NCBI RefSeq assembly: GCF_006974145.1
Contig: NZ_CP039456.1
Coordinates: forward strand, 1,704,001-1,768,000
Reading direction: 5' to 3'
Source of the DNA: Changchengzhania lutea
Lineage (GTDB): Bacteria > Bacteroidota > Bacteroidia > Flavobacteriales > Flavobacteriaceae
DNA length: 64,000 bases
Below are positions 51,581 to 60,555 of the stretch, one piece after another (within the stretch, counting starts at the first letter, position 1; every line of letters begins with the position of its first letter). The translations under genes and the position numbers were made by a program. The notes beneath the pieces were generated by a model. That model was not told where the DNA came from and searched no databases. It saw only the letters and a program-made list of their open reading frames with translations.

Positions 51581-52570
51581 CTAAACTAGACCATTTTCAA
51601 TTAAATATTCACCTATTTGAACGGCATTTGTGGCAGCGCCTTTACGTAGGTTGTCTGCAACAATCCACATGTTTAAAGTATTTGGTTGCGTCTCGTCTCG
51701 TCTGATGCGCCCAACAAATACATCATCTTTACCATGGGCATAAATGGGCATAGGGTAAGTATTGGTATCCGTATTATCCTGAACGACAACACCAGGTGTT
51801 TCATGAAGCATTTTGCGAACATCAGAAAGATTAAAATCATTTTCAAATTCAACATTTACAGATTCTGAATGGCCACCAGCTGTAGGAATTCTAACAGCTG
51901 TAGCGGTTACAGAAAAGGTCTTATCATCAAATATTTTTTGAGGTTCTCTGGCAAGTTTCATTTCTTCCTTCGTATAGCCGTTATCTAAAAACACATCACA
52001 ATGTGGGAGTGCGTTTCTGCCTATTGGATAAGGATAAGCCATTTCTCCTTTAATCCCTGCAATTTCATTTTCCAGTTGCTTTACCGCCTTAACACCGGTT
52101 CCAGAAACCGACTGATATGTCGAGATTACCACACGCTTCATTTTGTATTTTTTATGAAGTGGTGCTAAAGCCATAACCAATTGAATGGTAGAACAATTTG
52201 GGTTAGCGATAATTTTATCGGCTTTTGTTAATTGATGCGCATTAATCTCAGGAACCACTAGTTTTTTGGTCGGATCCATGCGCCACGCAGATGAATTATC
52301 TATGACCGTGGTACCAACCTCGGCAAATTTAGGGGCCCATTCTAATGAGGTATCCCCGCCTGCAGAAAAGATAGCAATATGTGGTTTTAAAGTGACTGCT
52401 TCCTGTAAACCGATAATGGTATACTCTTTATTTTTATAGGAAAGTTTTTTTCCAACAGATCGTTCAGAGGCGACGAGTATCAATTCTGTTAAAGGAAAAT
52501 TCCGTTCTTCCAATACTTTAAGCATTACTTCGCCTACCATACCTGTGGCACCAATAACAGCTACTTTCAT
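51581..52570 (-). CDS. asd: Aspartate-semialdehyde dehydrogenase
   Basis: A 329-aa NADP-dependent enzyme of lysine, threonine and methionine synthesis and of diaminopimelate for the wall. VIGATGMVGEVMLKVLEER is the cofactor loop, NPNCSTIQLVMAL holds the catalytic Cys, and GGHSESVNVEFE the catalytic His region. Full length. It follows the mscL gene on the same strand, but the terminator between them indicates separate transcription. Confidence 0.96.
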   Translation of the reverse strand: MKVAVIGATGMVGEVMLKVLEERNFPLTELILVASERSVGKKLSYKNKEYTIIGLQEAVTLKPHIAIFSAGGDTSLEWAPKFAEVGTTVIDNSSAWRMDPTKKLVVPEINAHQLTKADKIIANPNCSTIQLVMALAPLHKKYKMKRVVISTYQSVSGTGVKAVKQLENEIAGIKGEMAYPYPIGRNALPHCDVFLDNGYTKEEMKLAREPQKIFDDKTFSVTATAVRIPTAGGHSESVNVEFENDFNLSDVRKMLHETPGVVVQDNTDTNTYPMPIYAHGKDDVFVGRIRRDETQPNTLNMWIVADNLRKGAATNAVQIGEYLIENGLV

Positions 52571-52634
52571 TTTAATTTTATTTAGAGTAATTACATCGCA
52601 AAACTAAGTATTAATTTTTTTAACAAATCTAAAA

Positions 52635-52665
52635 AAAGACCTCAAATTTTAAATCTGAGGTCTTT
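52635..52665 (-). terminator. Terminator of mscL
   Basis: AAAGACCTCA pairs with TGAGGTCTTT around an 11-base loop, with an A-run on the plus strand giving a U-tract for minus-strand transcripts. It lies 41 bp after the mscL stop. Confidence 0.88.
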
Positions 52666-52705
52666 ATAACAACAAATAACATTGAGTTATTTAATTAACA
52701 CTTTG

Positions 52706-53113
52706 TTATTTTTTTAACAAATCTCTTATTTCAATAAGAAGCTCTTCCTGTGTGGGACCCACTGGTGCAGCTGGGGCTTCTTCTTTTGGCTTTTTAGTTT
52801 TGTTATAAGCCTTTATAATCATGAATAAAACAAAGCCAACAATTATTAAATTAATAATGGAATTAACCCAATTTCCATACATGACGGCGTTTTCAGGTTT
52901 AATAATGGCGCCATCTGTACCTACCGTTGCTGGAGAGAGAATGTATTTTAAATCGGCAAAGTCCACACCACCAGTAAAGTTACCGATAATGGGCATCATG
53001 ATATCTGTTACAAATCCTTTCACTACCAAGCCTACAGCGCCTGCCAAAATTACGGCGACGGCCAAATCAATGACGTTACCAGTTAGAATAAACTTTTTAA
53101 ACTCTTTAAACAT
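52706..53113 (-). CDS. mscL: Large-conductance mechanosensitive channel
   Basis: A 135-aa channel that opens on hypo-osmotic shock. KEFKKFILTGNVIDLAVAVILAGAVGLVVKGFV is the N-terminal helix and TM1 with the glycine/alanine hinge; SIINLIIVGFVLFMIIKAYNK is TM2; the C-terminal bundle is TQEELLIEIRDLLKK. Standard length. A single-gene unit. Confidence 0.96.
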   Translation of the reverse strand: MFKEFKKFILTGNVIDLAVAVILAGAVGLVVKGFVTDIMMPIIGNFTGGVDFADLKYILSPATVGTDGAIIKPENAVMYGNWVNSIINLIIVGFVLFMIIKAYNKTKKPKEEAPAAPVGPTQEELLIEIRDLLKK

Positions 53114-53235
53114 GGTTATAATTTTTTAGTTAGTATGAGTATGGCTCTAAGATAGCTCAAAACATGTGATAAGCTTCTTATTTTATAAAAAATAGTGTGT
53201 CATGCTGCTGGATTATCCTACTGATGACCACGTAA

Positions 53236-54339
53236 TTAGATAAAAATGCGTTTGACCCGTTGGGAAATGGCCGTTACAATTTCATAGGAGATGGTATTCG
53301 CTGTTTCAGCAAAGGCTTCTGCCGAATGGGTGTTGCCAAAAACAACAACTTCATCGCCTTCTTGGCATTCAATAGTGGTCACATCAACCATAATCATATC
53401 CATGCAAACGTTACCCACTATGGGCGCTTTCTGATTTTTGATGAACACATAACCTTTACCTTGGCCATATTGCCTGCCAATCCCATCAGCATGACCAATA
53501 GGCAATGTGGCCGTTTTTATAATGGACTCGCTTTTAAAAGCTCTATTATAACCAACGGACTCCCCTTTTTTAATGTGATGAATTTGGGAAATAATGGTTT
53601 TTAATGAGGCTACCGGTTTGAAGTTTTTGTTTTCTTCTACTGAATTTCCATAGCCATATAAACCAATGCCGCTTCTAACCATGTCAAAATGCGCTTCCGG
53701 ATAATTTAATATTCCAGAGGTATTAGTCATGTGAAGCATAGGTCTATACCCTAAGGCTTCTGTAAATTCATTCGCAATGCTTTTAAACGCGTTGATCTGA
53801 TTTATGGTGAATGTCTTTTCCTCTAAATCTTCACTAGCGGCTAGATGGGAAAATAGCGATTCAACTTTAACTGAGGTTTTCTTTTTCAAAGTAGATAACA
53901 CGGTTTTTACATCATCTTTATTAAAACCTAATCGGTTTAAACCCGTATTAAATTTTATATGAACAGGATAATGTTTTTGATTTTCAGCGGAAGCGATATC
54001 AATAAACTCTTGCAATATTTTAAAGCTGTATAAACTGGGTTCTAAATTATAATCAATTAATGCTTTAAAACTTACAGCTTGTGGATGGAGTACTAAAATA
54101 GGTGTTGTGATTCCTGCTTTCCGCAATGCGATACCTTCATTACTATAGGCCACCGCAAAATAATCGACCTTTAAGTCTTGTAAATAACGGGCAATGGTTG
54201 CGGCGTCACTTCCATAAGCAAAGGCTTTTACGACCGCTAAAAATTTAGTTTGAGAAGCGAGTTTTGATTTGAGATACTCAAAATTATGTTTGAGTGCTTT
54301 TAAATCAATTTCAAGAACAGTTTCTTGCACTTTGGGCAT
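53236..54339 (-). CDS. alr: Alanine racemase
   Basis: A 367-aa PLP enzyme that makes D-alanine for peptidoglycan. Lys38 in VVKAFAYGSDA binds PLP (the family usually has K-A-x-A-Y-G), Tyr in KGESVGYNRAF is the opposing base, and GNVCMDMIMVDVT is the C-terminal signature. Its ATG overlaps the tdk stop by one base, so it is cotranslated with thymidine kinase. Confidence 0.96.
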   Translation of the reverse strand: MPKVQETVLEIDLKALKHNFEYLKSKLASQTKFLAVVKAFAYGSDAATIARYLQDLKVDYFAVAYSNEGIALRKAGITTPILVLHPQAVSFKALIDYNLEPSLYSFKILQEFIDIASAENQKHYPVHIKFNTGLNRLGFNKDDVKTVLSTLKKKTSVKVESLFSHLAASEDLEEKTFTINQINAFKSIANEFTEALGYRPMLHMTNTSGILNYPEAHFDMVRSGIGLYGYGNSVEENKNFKPVASLKTIISQIHHIKKGESVGYNRAFKSESIIKTATLPIGHADGIGRQYGQGKGYVFIKNQKAPIVGNVCMDMIMVDVTTIECQEGDEVVVFGNTHSAEAFAETANTISYEIVTAISQRVKRIFI

Positions 54340-54980
54340 TAGATTTTTTTTGATTGGGATGTGATTTCTTCGGCGTCGTTAACCTTCATATTCCTAACTT
54401 TATCGCGCATCATGGCTTTGTAAAACGCTGCTCTACTTAAGGGCTCATATTCATCGACTTCACCTAAAAGCACAAGGTTATCACTTTTCGCTTTTCTGTA
54501 ACTGTATTGCGCTAAATTTCCTGTTCTTGTACATACCGCATGAACCTTGGTCACATAATCTGCGGTGGCCATTAAATAAGGCATAGGTCCAAACGGGTTA
54601 CCTTTAAAGTCCATATCAAGTCCAGCCACAATTACACGAACGCCTTTGTTTGCTAAATCATTACACACTCGAACAATCTCATCATCAAAAAATTGCGCTT
54701 CATCTATACCAACCACATCACAGCCATCGGCTAAAATAGGAATATTGGCAGCTGCCGGAACGGGGGTAGATCGAATTTCATTGGCATCGTGAGAAACCAC
54801 CATGTCTTCATTATAACGCACATCCATAGCGGGTTTAAAAATCTCAACTTTTTGTCGAGCAAATTGGGCACGTCTGAGCCTTCTGATTAATTCTTCTGTT
54901 TTTCCAGAAAACATGGAGCCACAGATAACTTCAATCCACCCAAATTGTTCTTTATGATTTACAGTATTTTCGAGAAACAT
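54339..54980 (-). CDS. tdk: Thymidine kinase
   Basis: A 213-aa type II thymidine kinase of the salvage pathway. [20 protein letters not shown] is the P-loop, [15 protein letters not shown] holds the catalytic Glu, and [19 protein letters not shown] is the lid region. The four-cysteine zinc site of many relatives is reduced to a single visible Cys ([11 protein letters not shown]). It leads a two-gene operon with alr. Confidence 0.94.
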   Translation of the reverse strand: MFLENTVNHKEQFGWIEVICGSMFSGKTEELIRRLRRAQFARQKVEIFKPAMDVRYNEDMVVSHDANEIRSTPVPAAANIPILADGCDVVGIDEAQFFDDEIVRVCNDLANKGVRVIVAGLDMDFKGNPFGPMPYLMATADYVTKVHAVCTRTGNLAQYSYRKAKSDNLVLLGEVDEYEPLSRAAFYKAMMRDKVRNMKVNDAEEITSQSKKI

Positions 54981-55248
54981 TTTGTAATTTTAACATGGAA
55001 CTCATTCTAACTATTAGATTGAAGCGAAAATCAGTCATTTTGTAGTCATTTAAAAGCTTTTTTGAGTTGCATAGCATCGCTACGAAATGAAAAAAAGACA
55101 AAAATAGATGCAAAAGGGCAATTTTTAGCCAATAATTAAAGTTAAAATAAGTTCATTAAACAAACCAATTATTCGTTTGTATAAAGGTGGCGTAAATTTA
55201 TTAAAAATCAAAAGTCTATATAGCAATTAATTTTAAAAATTATCAATA

Positions 55249-55989
55249 ATGAAAAAGAAGCTTGAATCAGAACTGGTTAGCATTGCGCATAGGATTCTTA
55301 AATTAAAAGGAAAGGAGGACGTTTTAAAAATGCATGCAGAGGCAGTAGTGCTTCTGGAAAAACTGTCGGTATTAAAATTTGCACATGAAACGTTCGAAGA
55401 TGATATTCCAACGATTGGCAGCGATTCGTCATTTTTTGGGATGTTAGATGATGCTTTTAATAATAAAATTAGCGACACTATTGAGGTTGAAGATAAAATC
55501 TACATCAATCTTGATGAGGTTGAAGATGATGACATTATGGAGCCAGTCATGGAAAAAATTAAGGATATGGTAGCACAAATGCCACAAGAAACACAGCAAG
55601 TGGATGCTATTTTTGAAGAAGCCATTCCTAGAAGCTCACATCCTCAAAAACATGATTTAGATACCCTTACGGCAGGTTTTGAGGAGATGCCCGTTTTTGA
55701 GCCTGTGCGTAAAGTGGCATCATCAAAGGATAAAAAATCGTTGAATGAGAAATTAAAAACAGGGGGTTTTAATATAGGTTTAAATGATAAAATTGCTTTT
55801 ATAAAGCATTTATTCGATGGTAAAAATGAAGATTATGATCGTGTCATTTCCCAACTGAATACGTCAAGTTCATTTCGAGAAGCTCAACAATTTATAGAAG
55901 ATATCGTGAGACCAGATTACAATCAATGGGATGGCAAAGAAGAGTTCGAGGAGCGTTTTTTACAAATTATAGAAAGCAAGTTTGATTAA
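55249..55989 (+). CDS. Conserved Bacteroidota protein coupled to rsmI
   Basis: A 246-aa cytoplasmic protein of unknown function. The N-terminal ~50 residues are helical (KKKLESELVSIAHRILKLKG). The middle is acidic and probably disordered (ED, EE and DDD clusters at about 60-150). The C-terminal ~80 residues form a conserved block (GLNDKIAFIKHLFDGKNEDYDRVISQLN, RPDYNQWDGKEEFEERFL). The gene overlaps rsmI by TAATG, a conserved pairing in this phylum that suggests a link to ribosome or rRNA methylation, but nothing direct is seen. Confidence 0.75.
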   Translation: MKKKLESELVSIAHRILKLKGKEDVLKMHAEAVVLLEKLSVLKFAHETFEDDIPTIGSDSSFFGMLDDAFNNKISDTIEVEDKIYINLDEVEDDDIMEPVMEKIKDMVAQMPQETQQVDAIFEEAIPRSSHPQKHDLDTLTAGFEEMPVFEPVRKVASSKDKKSLNEKLKTGGFNIGLNDKIAFIKHLFDGKNEDYDRVISQLNTSSSFREAQQFIEDIVRPDYNQWDGKEEFEERFLQIIESKFD

Positions 55990-56660
55990 TGGGCAAACTT
56001 TATATGGTACCCACACCTATTGGTAATTTAAAAGATATCACGTTTAGAGCTGTTGAGGTTTTAAAGGACGTCGATTTAATTTTAGCTGAAGACACCCGAA
56101 CTTCTGGGAAACTATTAAAACATTTTGAAATTTCAACCCACATGCAGTCGCACCATATGCATAATGAGCACAAAACGGTTGCACAGATTATAAATAAATT
56201 AAAAAGCGGTGCCACCATAGCACTTATTAGCGATGCTGGAACGCCTGCTATTTCAGACCCAGGTTTTTTGTTAACTCGTGCTTGTATTGAGAACAACATT
56301 GAAGTAGATTGTTTACCTGGAGCTACGGCTTTTGTTCCCGCTTTAGTAAATTCTGGATTGCCAAACGATAAGTTTGTGTTCGAAGGTTTTTTGCCCGTTA
56401 AAAAAGGAAGACAAACCCGGTTACTCCTTTTAGCTGAAGAAACCAGAACCATCATTTTTTATGAAAGTCCACATAAACTCGTAAAAACCCTAGGGCATTT
56501 TTGCGAGTATTTTGGTGAAGATCGGTTAGTTTCCGTTTCTAGAGAACTTACCAAATTATACGAGGAAACCGTTAGAGGAACTGCAAAACAAGTTTTAGAT
56601 CACTATACCAATAAACCACCTAAAGGCGAGATTGTTATAGTGGTAGGCGGTAAAAAATAA
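55989..56660 (+). CDS. rsmI: 16S rRNA (cytidine1402-2'-O)-methyltransferase
   Basis: A 223-aa tetrapyrrole-methylase-fold enzyme that methylates C1402 of 16S rRNA. GKLYMVPTPIGNLKDITFRA is the signature start, LAEDTRTSGKLLKHF and ALISDAGTPAISDPGFLL follow, and FYESPHKLVKTL is near the end. The usual C-terminal helical extension is absent, as in many Bacteroidota. A second, diverged copy of its 3' end lies 1 kb downstream beyond the aldo/keto reductase. Confidence 0.95.
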   Translation: MGKLYMVPTPIGNLKDITFRAVEVLKDVDLILAEDTRTSGKLLKHFEISTHMQSHHMHNEHKTVAQIINKLKSGATIALISDAGTPAISDPGFLLTRACIENNIEVDCLPGATAFVPALVNSGLPNDKFVFEGFLPVKKGRQTRLLLLAEETRTIIFYESPHKLVKTLGHFCEYFGEDRLVSVSRELTKLYEETVRGTAKQVLDHYTNKPPKGEIVIVVGGKK

Positions 56661-56670
56661 CACATTAATT

Positions 56671-57657
56671 ATGGAGTATAGAATATTAGGGAAAACAGGT
56701 TTAAACATATCAGAAATAAGTTTAGGAACCTGGCAAGTAGGAGGAAAATGGGGAAGTGAATTTAATTTCGAAAATGCAGAAAAAATTTTAAACACGGCCA
56801 TTGACAATGGCATAAATTTTATTGATACAGCCGATGTTTATAGTGATGGGTTAAGCGAGAAAACGGTTGGTAAAGTTGTACGATCTAGATCTGAAGAAGT
56901 CTTTATTGCTACAAAATGTGGACGGTTTTTGGACCCGCACACAAATGAAGCTTATACAACTGCTGCACTACGGAAGTTTGTTGAAGACAGTTTGTCCAAT
57001 CTTGGAGTAGAAAGGATTGATTTAATGCAATTACATTGTCCGCCTACAGAAGTGTATTATCGCCCTGAGATTTTTGGCCTTTTCGACGACTTGATCAAAG
57101 AGGGAAAAATTAGAAACTATGGTGTCAGCGTTCAAAAAGTGGAAGAAGCGTTAAAGGCCATAGAGTTTGAAGGCGTAAGTGCGGTTCAAATAGTATTTAA
57201 TATGTTTAGACAACGGCCAACAGAGTTGTTTTTTAAGGAAGCTAAAAAGAAACATGTTGGCATAATTGCCCGTGTGCCCTTAGCAAGTGGTTTATTAACA
57301 GGGAAATTCAGTAATTCAACCACTTTCAAAAAAGACGATCATCGGTTTTTTAATAGAGAAGGTGAAGTCTTTGATAAAGGTGAAACCTTCTCAGGAATAG
57401 ATTACCATTTAGGTCTACAAGCAGTAGACGAGCTGAGACAGGTTTTTGACGAAAATGAAAGTTTAGTCCATAAAGCGTTACAATGGATTTTAACCTTTAA
57501 TGAGGTAAGCTGTGTTATACCTGGGGCATCAAGTTCAGAACAATTACTGTCTAATATTGATACTTATAAAACCAAACCGATAACCGAGGGAGATTTACAA
57601 AAAGTGAAAGTGATTTATGAGAAATATATAAAAAAAGAAGTCCATCATTTATGGTAA
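56671..57657 (+). CDS. Aldo/keto reductase
   Basis: A 328-aa NADPH-dependent TIM-barrel oxidoreductase. LGKTGLNISEISLGTWQVGG is the N-terminal signature; Asp and Tyr of the catalytic tetrad are in NFIDTADVYSDG, Lys in IATKCGRF and His in MQLHCPPTE. The C-terminal IPGASSSEQL binds the cofactor phosphate. Substrate unknown. It is placed between rsmI and a duplicate of the rsmI tail, suggesting it entered with a recombined fragment. Confidence 0.9.
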   Translation: MEYRILGKTGLNISEISLGTWQVGGKWGSEFNFENAEKILNTAIDNGINFIDTADVYSDGLSEKTVGKVVRSRSEEVFIATKCGRFLDPHTNEAYTTAALRKFVEDSLSNLGVERIDLMQLHCPPTEVYYRPEIFGLFDDLIKEGKIRNYGVSVQKVEEALKAIEFEGVSAVQIVFNMFRQRPTELFFKEAKKKHVGIIARVPLASGLLTGKFSNSTTFKKDDHRFFNREGEVFDKGETFSGIDYHLGLQAVDELRQVFDENESLVHKALQWILTFNEVSCVIPGASSSEQLLSNIDTYKTKPITEGDLQKVKVIYEKYIKKEVHHLW

Positions 57658-57663
57658 AAAAAT

Positions 57664-57706
57664 AGTGCGCTTAAAGGTGATATTGTTGTTGTGATTGGTG
57701 GAAAAC
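57664..57706 (+). pseudogene. Remnant of an rsmI 3' end
   Basis: The frame here reads ALKGDIVVVIGGKQ, closely resembling the C-terminus of RsmI in this window (PKGEIVIVVGGKK). It has no start and differs in nucleotide sequence from the intact copy, so it is not a recent tandem duplicate. It probably marks the original rsmI tail displaced by an incoming segment. Confidence 0.6.
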
Positions 57707-57741
57707 AAACAAAGCGTTTTTATAAAAAACAATATTTCTTC

Positions 57742-57796
57742 ATTTTTGTTTTTATATAAAACACTTTTTACTTATTTTTGTTTCAAAATAAAACAC
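57742..57796 (+). promoter_or_regulatory. Direct-repeat region and promoter of AAA ATPase gene
   Basis: Two 23-bp copies (57742-57764 and 57774-57796) matching at about 19 positions share ATTTTTGTTT and ATAAAACAC and start 32 bp apart, three helical turns. TATTTTTG at 57773-57780 is a perfect -7 box. The second copy runs to three bases before the ATG. This is consistent with an autoregulatory operator. Confidence 0.5.
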
Positions 57797-57798
57797 AA

Positions 57799-58992
57799 AT
57801 GGAAGATTTTGTTGTATTACAAGAACAATTTTTAGAGAATATTTCCTGCGAACAACGCTACTTAATAAATGTAATAGACTGGTCAAATAGGTTAATTGGA
57901 ATAAAAGGCGCAAGAGGTGCAGGCAAAACCACACTGTTATTACAATGTATAAAATATAAACTAGATGAAAAAGCGGAAGCGCTTTACGTTTCATTGGATA
58001 GTCTATACTTTTTAGAAAATACATTAATTTCTTTAGCTAAAGACTTTGTGTTGCAGGGAGGAACGCATTTGTTTTTAGATGAAGTTCATAAATACCCTAA
58101 TTGGTCTAGGGAATTAAAGTTAATTTACGACCAATTTCCAAAATTAAAAACAGTATTCACATCATCTTCAATTTTAGAAATTTACAAAGGTGAATCTGAT
58201 TTAAGTAGAAGGGTTGTTACTTATCACCTAAAAGAATTATCATTTAGAGAATTTCTTTATTTTGAGAAAAACGTGGTACTGCCCAAAGTAGGATTTTCAG
58301 AGCTTCTTGCAAATCATAAGGAGATTGCTAGAAAAGTAAAAATAGAAACAGATACTGTGATTAAGTATTTTAGGGATTATTTGAAATATGGGGCATATCC
58401 ATACTATTTAGAGAACAAAGAAAGCTATTTGCAAAAATTAAATCAAACCATAACATTAATTTTAGAGGTTGATTTAAATGCAGTAGAAAATGTAACCTAT
58501 CAAGACAGTAGAAAAATTAAAAAATTATTGTTGGCAATTGCCCAAAGTGCTCCATTTACTCCAAATATTAAAAAACTAAGTGAGCGATTAGGAGTGCAAC
58601 GTGCTTTTTTAATTAACGCTTTACGACTTTTAAATAGAGCAGATTTAGTCATGGAATTGTATAAACCAACAAAAGGTATTGGTGCGTTTACAAAACCAGA
58701 AAAGCTTTACCTTAACAATTCTAATCTAGTATATGCTTTAGATAATAAAAACGCAGAAATTGGAACTTTGAGAGAAACTTTTTTTGCAAATCAAATGAAA
58801 CATATACATGAGATTCATCTTGCCGAAAAAGGAGACTTTTTAATTGATAGAACTTATACTTTTGAAATTGGAGGTAAAGGAAAAACATCAAAACAAATAC
58901 AAGGTGTAAAAAATAGTTTTGTAATTAGGGACGATATGGAAGTTGGAAGCCTTAATGTTGTTCCCCTTTATTTATTTGGGTTCTTATATTAG
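57799..58992 (+). CDS. AAA-family ATPase (DUF4143-type)
   Basis: A 397-aa ATP-binding protein of a widespread, largely uncharacterised family. Walker A is GARGAGKTTLLLQ, Walker B HLFLDEVHKYP, and the arginine-rich sensor region follows at SDLSRRVVTYHLKELSFREFL. The C-terminal half contains a winged-helix-like segment (KLSERLGVQRAFLINALRLLN) and a DUF4143-like nuclease-fold remnant (YTFEIGGKGKTSKQIQGV). The ATG at 57799 is used; a TTG seven codons earlier overlaps the promoter. Such genes are often mobile or accessory. Confidence 0.85.
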   Translation: MEDFVVLQEQFLENISCEQRYLINVIDWSNRLIGIKGARGAGKTTLLLQCIKYKLDEKAEALYVSLDSLYFLENTLISLAKDFVLQGGTHLFLDEVHKYPNWSRELKLIYDQFPKLKTVFTSSSILEIYKGESDLSRRVVTYHLKELSFREFLYFEKNVVLPKVGFSELLANHKEIARKVKIETDTVIKYFRDYLKYGAYPYYLENKESYLQKLNQTITLILEVDLNAVENVTYQDSRKIKKLLLAIAQSAPFTPNIKKLSERLGVQRAFLINALRLLNRADLVMELYKPTKGIGAFTKPEKLYLNNSNLVYALDNKNAEIGTLRETFFANQMKHIHEIHLAEKGDFLIDRTYTFEIGGKGKTSKQIQGVKNSFVIRDDMEVGSLNVVPLYLFGFLY

Positions 58993-58998
58993 ATAAAT

Positions 58999-59568
58999 GT
59001 GAAAAATCTCCTCCAAGACATAAAACAATGTACCATTTGTAAAGATTATTTGGTTTTAGGTCCACGCCCTGTAGTGTCGGCACACCCAAATTCCAAAATC
59101 GTTATTATTGGTCAAGCTCCAGGAACAAAAGTGCATGATTCAGGAATTCCTTGGGACGATGCTAGTGGTAGGCAATTACGAAAATGGTTAAACGTAACAG
59201 ATGAAGAATTTTATGATGAAACCAAATTTGCCATTATACCTATGGGGTTTTGTTATCCTGGAAAAGGAAAAACAGGCGATTTACCACCACGACCAGAATG
59301 TGCACCACAATGGCATCAACAACTATTTGATTTGATGCCAAATATTGAATTGGTCATTTTAATTGGGATGTATGCCCAAAAATATTATTTGGGGAAAAAT
59401 GCTAAGAAAACCTTAACCGAAACAGTAGCGAATTATAAAGATTACTTGCCAAAATATTTACCATTACCACATCCATCACCTAGAAATAGATTTTGGTTGA
59501 CTAAGAATCCTTGGTTTGAGGTTGAGGTGTTGCCTGAGTTACGTTTTAGGATAAAAGGCTTAATTTAA
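58999..59568 (+). CDS. Uracil-DNA-glycosylase superfamily protein
   Basis: A 189-aa protein with GTG start. CTICKDYLVLGPRPV is a possible metal-binding start, VIIGQAPGTKVHDSGIPWDDASG the catalytic loop A of family 4/5-like UDGs, and LPLPHPSPRNRFW the C-terminal loop B. The usual four-cysteine iron-sulfur cluster is incomplete, so it is a divergent branch. It is predicted to remove a damaged base. It starts six bases after the AAA ATPase stop. Part of its 3' end is present again as a pseudogene 0.8 kb downstream. Confidence 0.85.
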   Translation: MKNLLQDIKQCTICKDYLVLGPRPVVSAHPNSKIVIIGQAPGTKVHDSGIPWDDASGRQLRKWLNVTDEEFYDETKFAIIPMGFCYPGKGKTGDLPPRPECAPQWHQQLFDLMPNIELVILIGMYAQKYYLGKNAKKTLTETVANYKDYLPKYLPLPHPSPRNRFWLTKNPWFEVEVLPELRFRIKGLI

Positions 59569-60015
59569 TCTTTTTCAAATATATTCTTTTAACATTTTCA
59601 AAACCTCAAGTAGTACTTTCATTTTGGGTATGACATTTTTGAAAGCTTGTTCTAGTAATTTAAGGATGAACCTAATTTTTTTCTTGTTTTTCATGACTTA
59701 TAGTATTGAAAAACGAAAATATATTAAGGTGTTTGATTTCTTTAAGACATGGTTTTGAATCGAATTTGCATATGCAAAAAAGAAAGATGTTGGAAGTAAA
59801 ATATTACAAACAAAAACATCCCCATTTCTGGTAAGGTTTTAAGTAAATATAATTCGCGTCTTCATTTTTAAATAAAAAGGCAGATAATTATCATAAGATT
59901 CCTGCATTACTCATTGATTTATAAGTTATAATATTGTATTCGTGAATCTCCGATTCCGCAGGAATAAAAATCTAAATCATCTAAAAGCAAAGCGTTCTAA
60001 AACTCTAATAATCTA
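59569..60015. other. Gene-free spacer with degraded palindrome
   Basis: No credible reading frame. GATTCCTGC (59897-59905) and GCAGGAAT (59958-59965) are complementary at eight of nine positions, 52 bases apart, and look like a broken copy of a dispersed Bacteroidota extragenic palindrome. No other structure is visible. Confidence 0.4.
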
Positions 60016-60232
60016 TAAATGCTTCCCCTTTTCCCAACCATGTTTGCCAAGGTATTGTTCACCGCTCTCAATATCCAAATAAGGAAATCACGCCTAACAT
60101 TTCGACAATTTCACCTTTATCCCAGTGCTCGTACAAACGTTTTTTAATAGCTTCATCAACACCATTGGGAACTTAAGACGCTTATAAGCTGAAATCCAAT
60201 GCCGTACGTTCGGCTTCATTAAAAGCAGGATG
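60016..60232 (-). pseudogene. Fragment of an AhpD-like/carboxymuconolactone decarboxylase gene
   Basis: Nearly identical in order to the 3' part of the intact gene at 63097-63687, with an internal loss of about 50 bases near 60093 and in-frame stops. Its right end fuses, at a shared GGATG (60228-60232), to a fragment of the UDG gene. It has no start and is not expressed as a functional protein. Confidence 0.85.
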
Positions 60233-60405
60233 CATGCGCAAAAATATAATTTGGAAAAAGACACTAAAAAAATCTTAACCGAAACAATTCATAATTATAA
60301 TGAATATTTACCATTACCTAGAAATAGATTTTGGCTAATTATAAGCCATAGTTCGATTTTGAGGTATTACCCGAGTTAAGGAATAGAGTGAATAGTCTTA
60401 TTTAA
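60233..60405 (+). pseudogene. Fragment of a UDG-family gene 3' end
   Basis: Corresponds to the last ~200 bases of the intact UDG gene (58999-59568): GCATGCGCAAAAATATAATT here against the equivalent stretch there, then a shared tail through CCTAGAAATAGATTTTGG. It has small deletions and stops. Together with the preceding fragment it is a chimeric scar. Confidence 0.85.
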
Positions 60406-60520
60406 GAATTTAAAATGTTGTATGGGTATATCAATACAAATATTTTAAAAATAATGAAGATTTTTTTTAATGTTGTGGTTATGTATGGGCAATTAATTAG
60501 AGCGCAATGGTCTTTTATTT

Positions 60521-60528
60521 TAGGTTTG
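60521..60528 (+). promoter_or_regulatory. -7 promoter box of the GH16 gene
   Basis: TAGGTTTG is a perfect match to TAnnTTTG, 27 bases before the ATG. It overlaps a small inverted repeat AGGTT-TGAG-AACCT. Confidence 0.5.
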
Positions 60529-60555
60529 AGAACCTAACAACTAAACTTTAAATTT

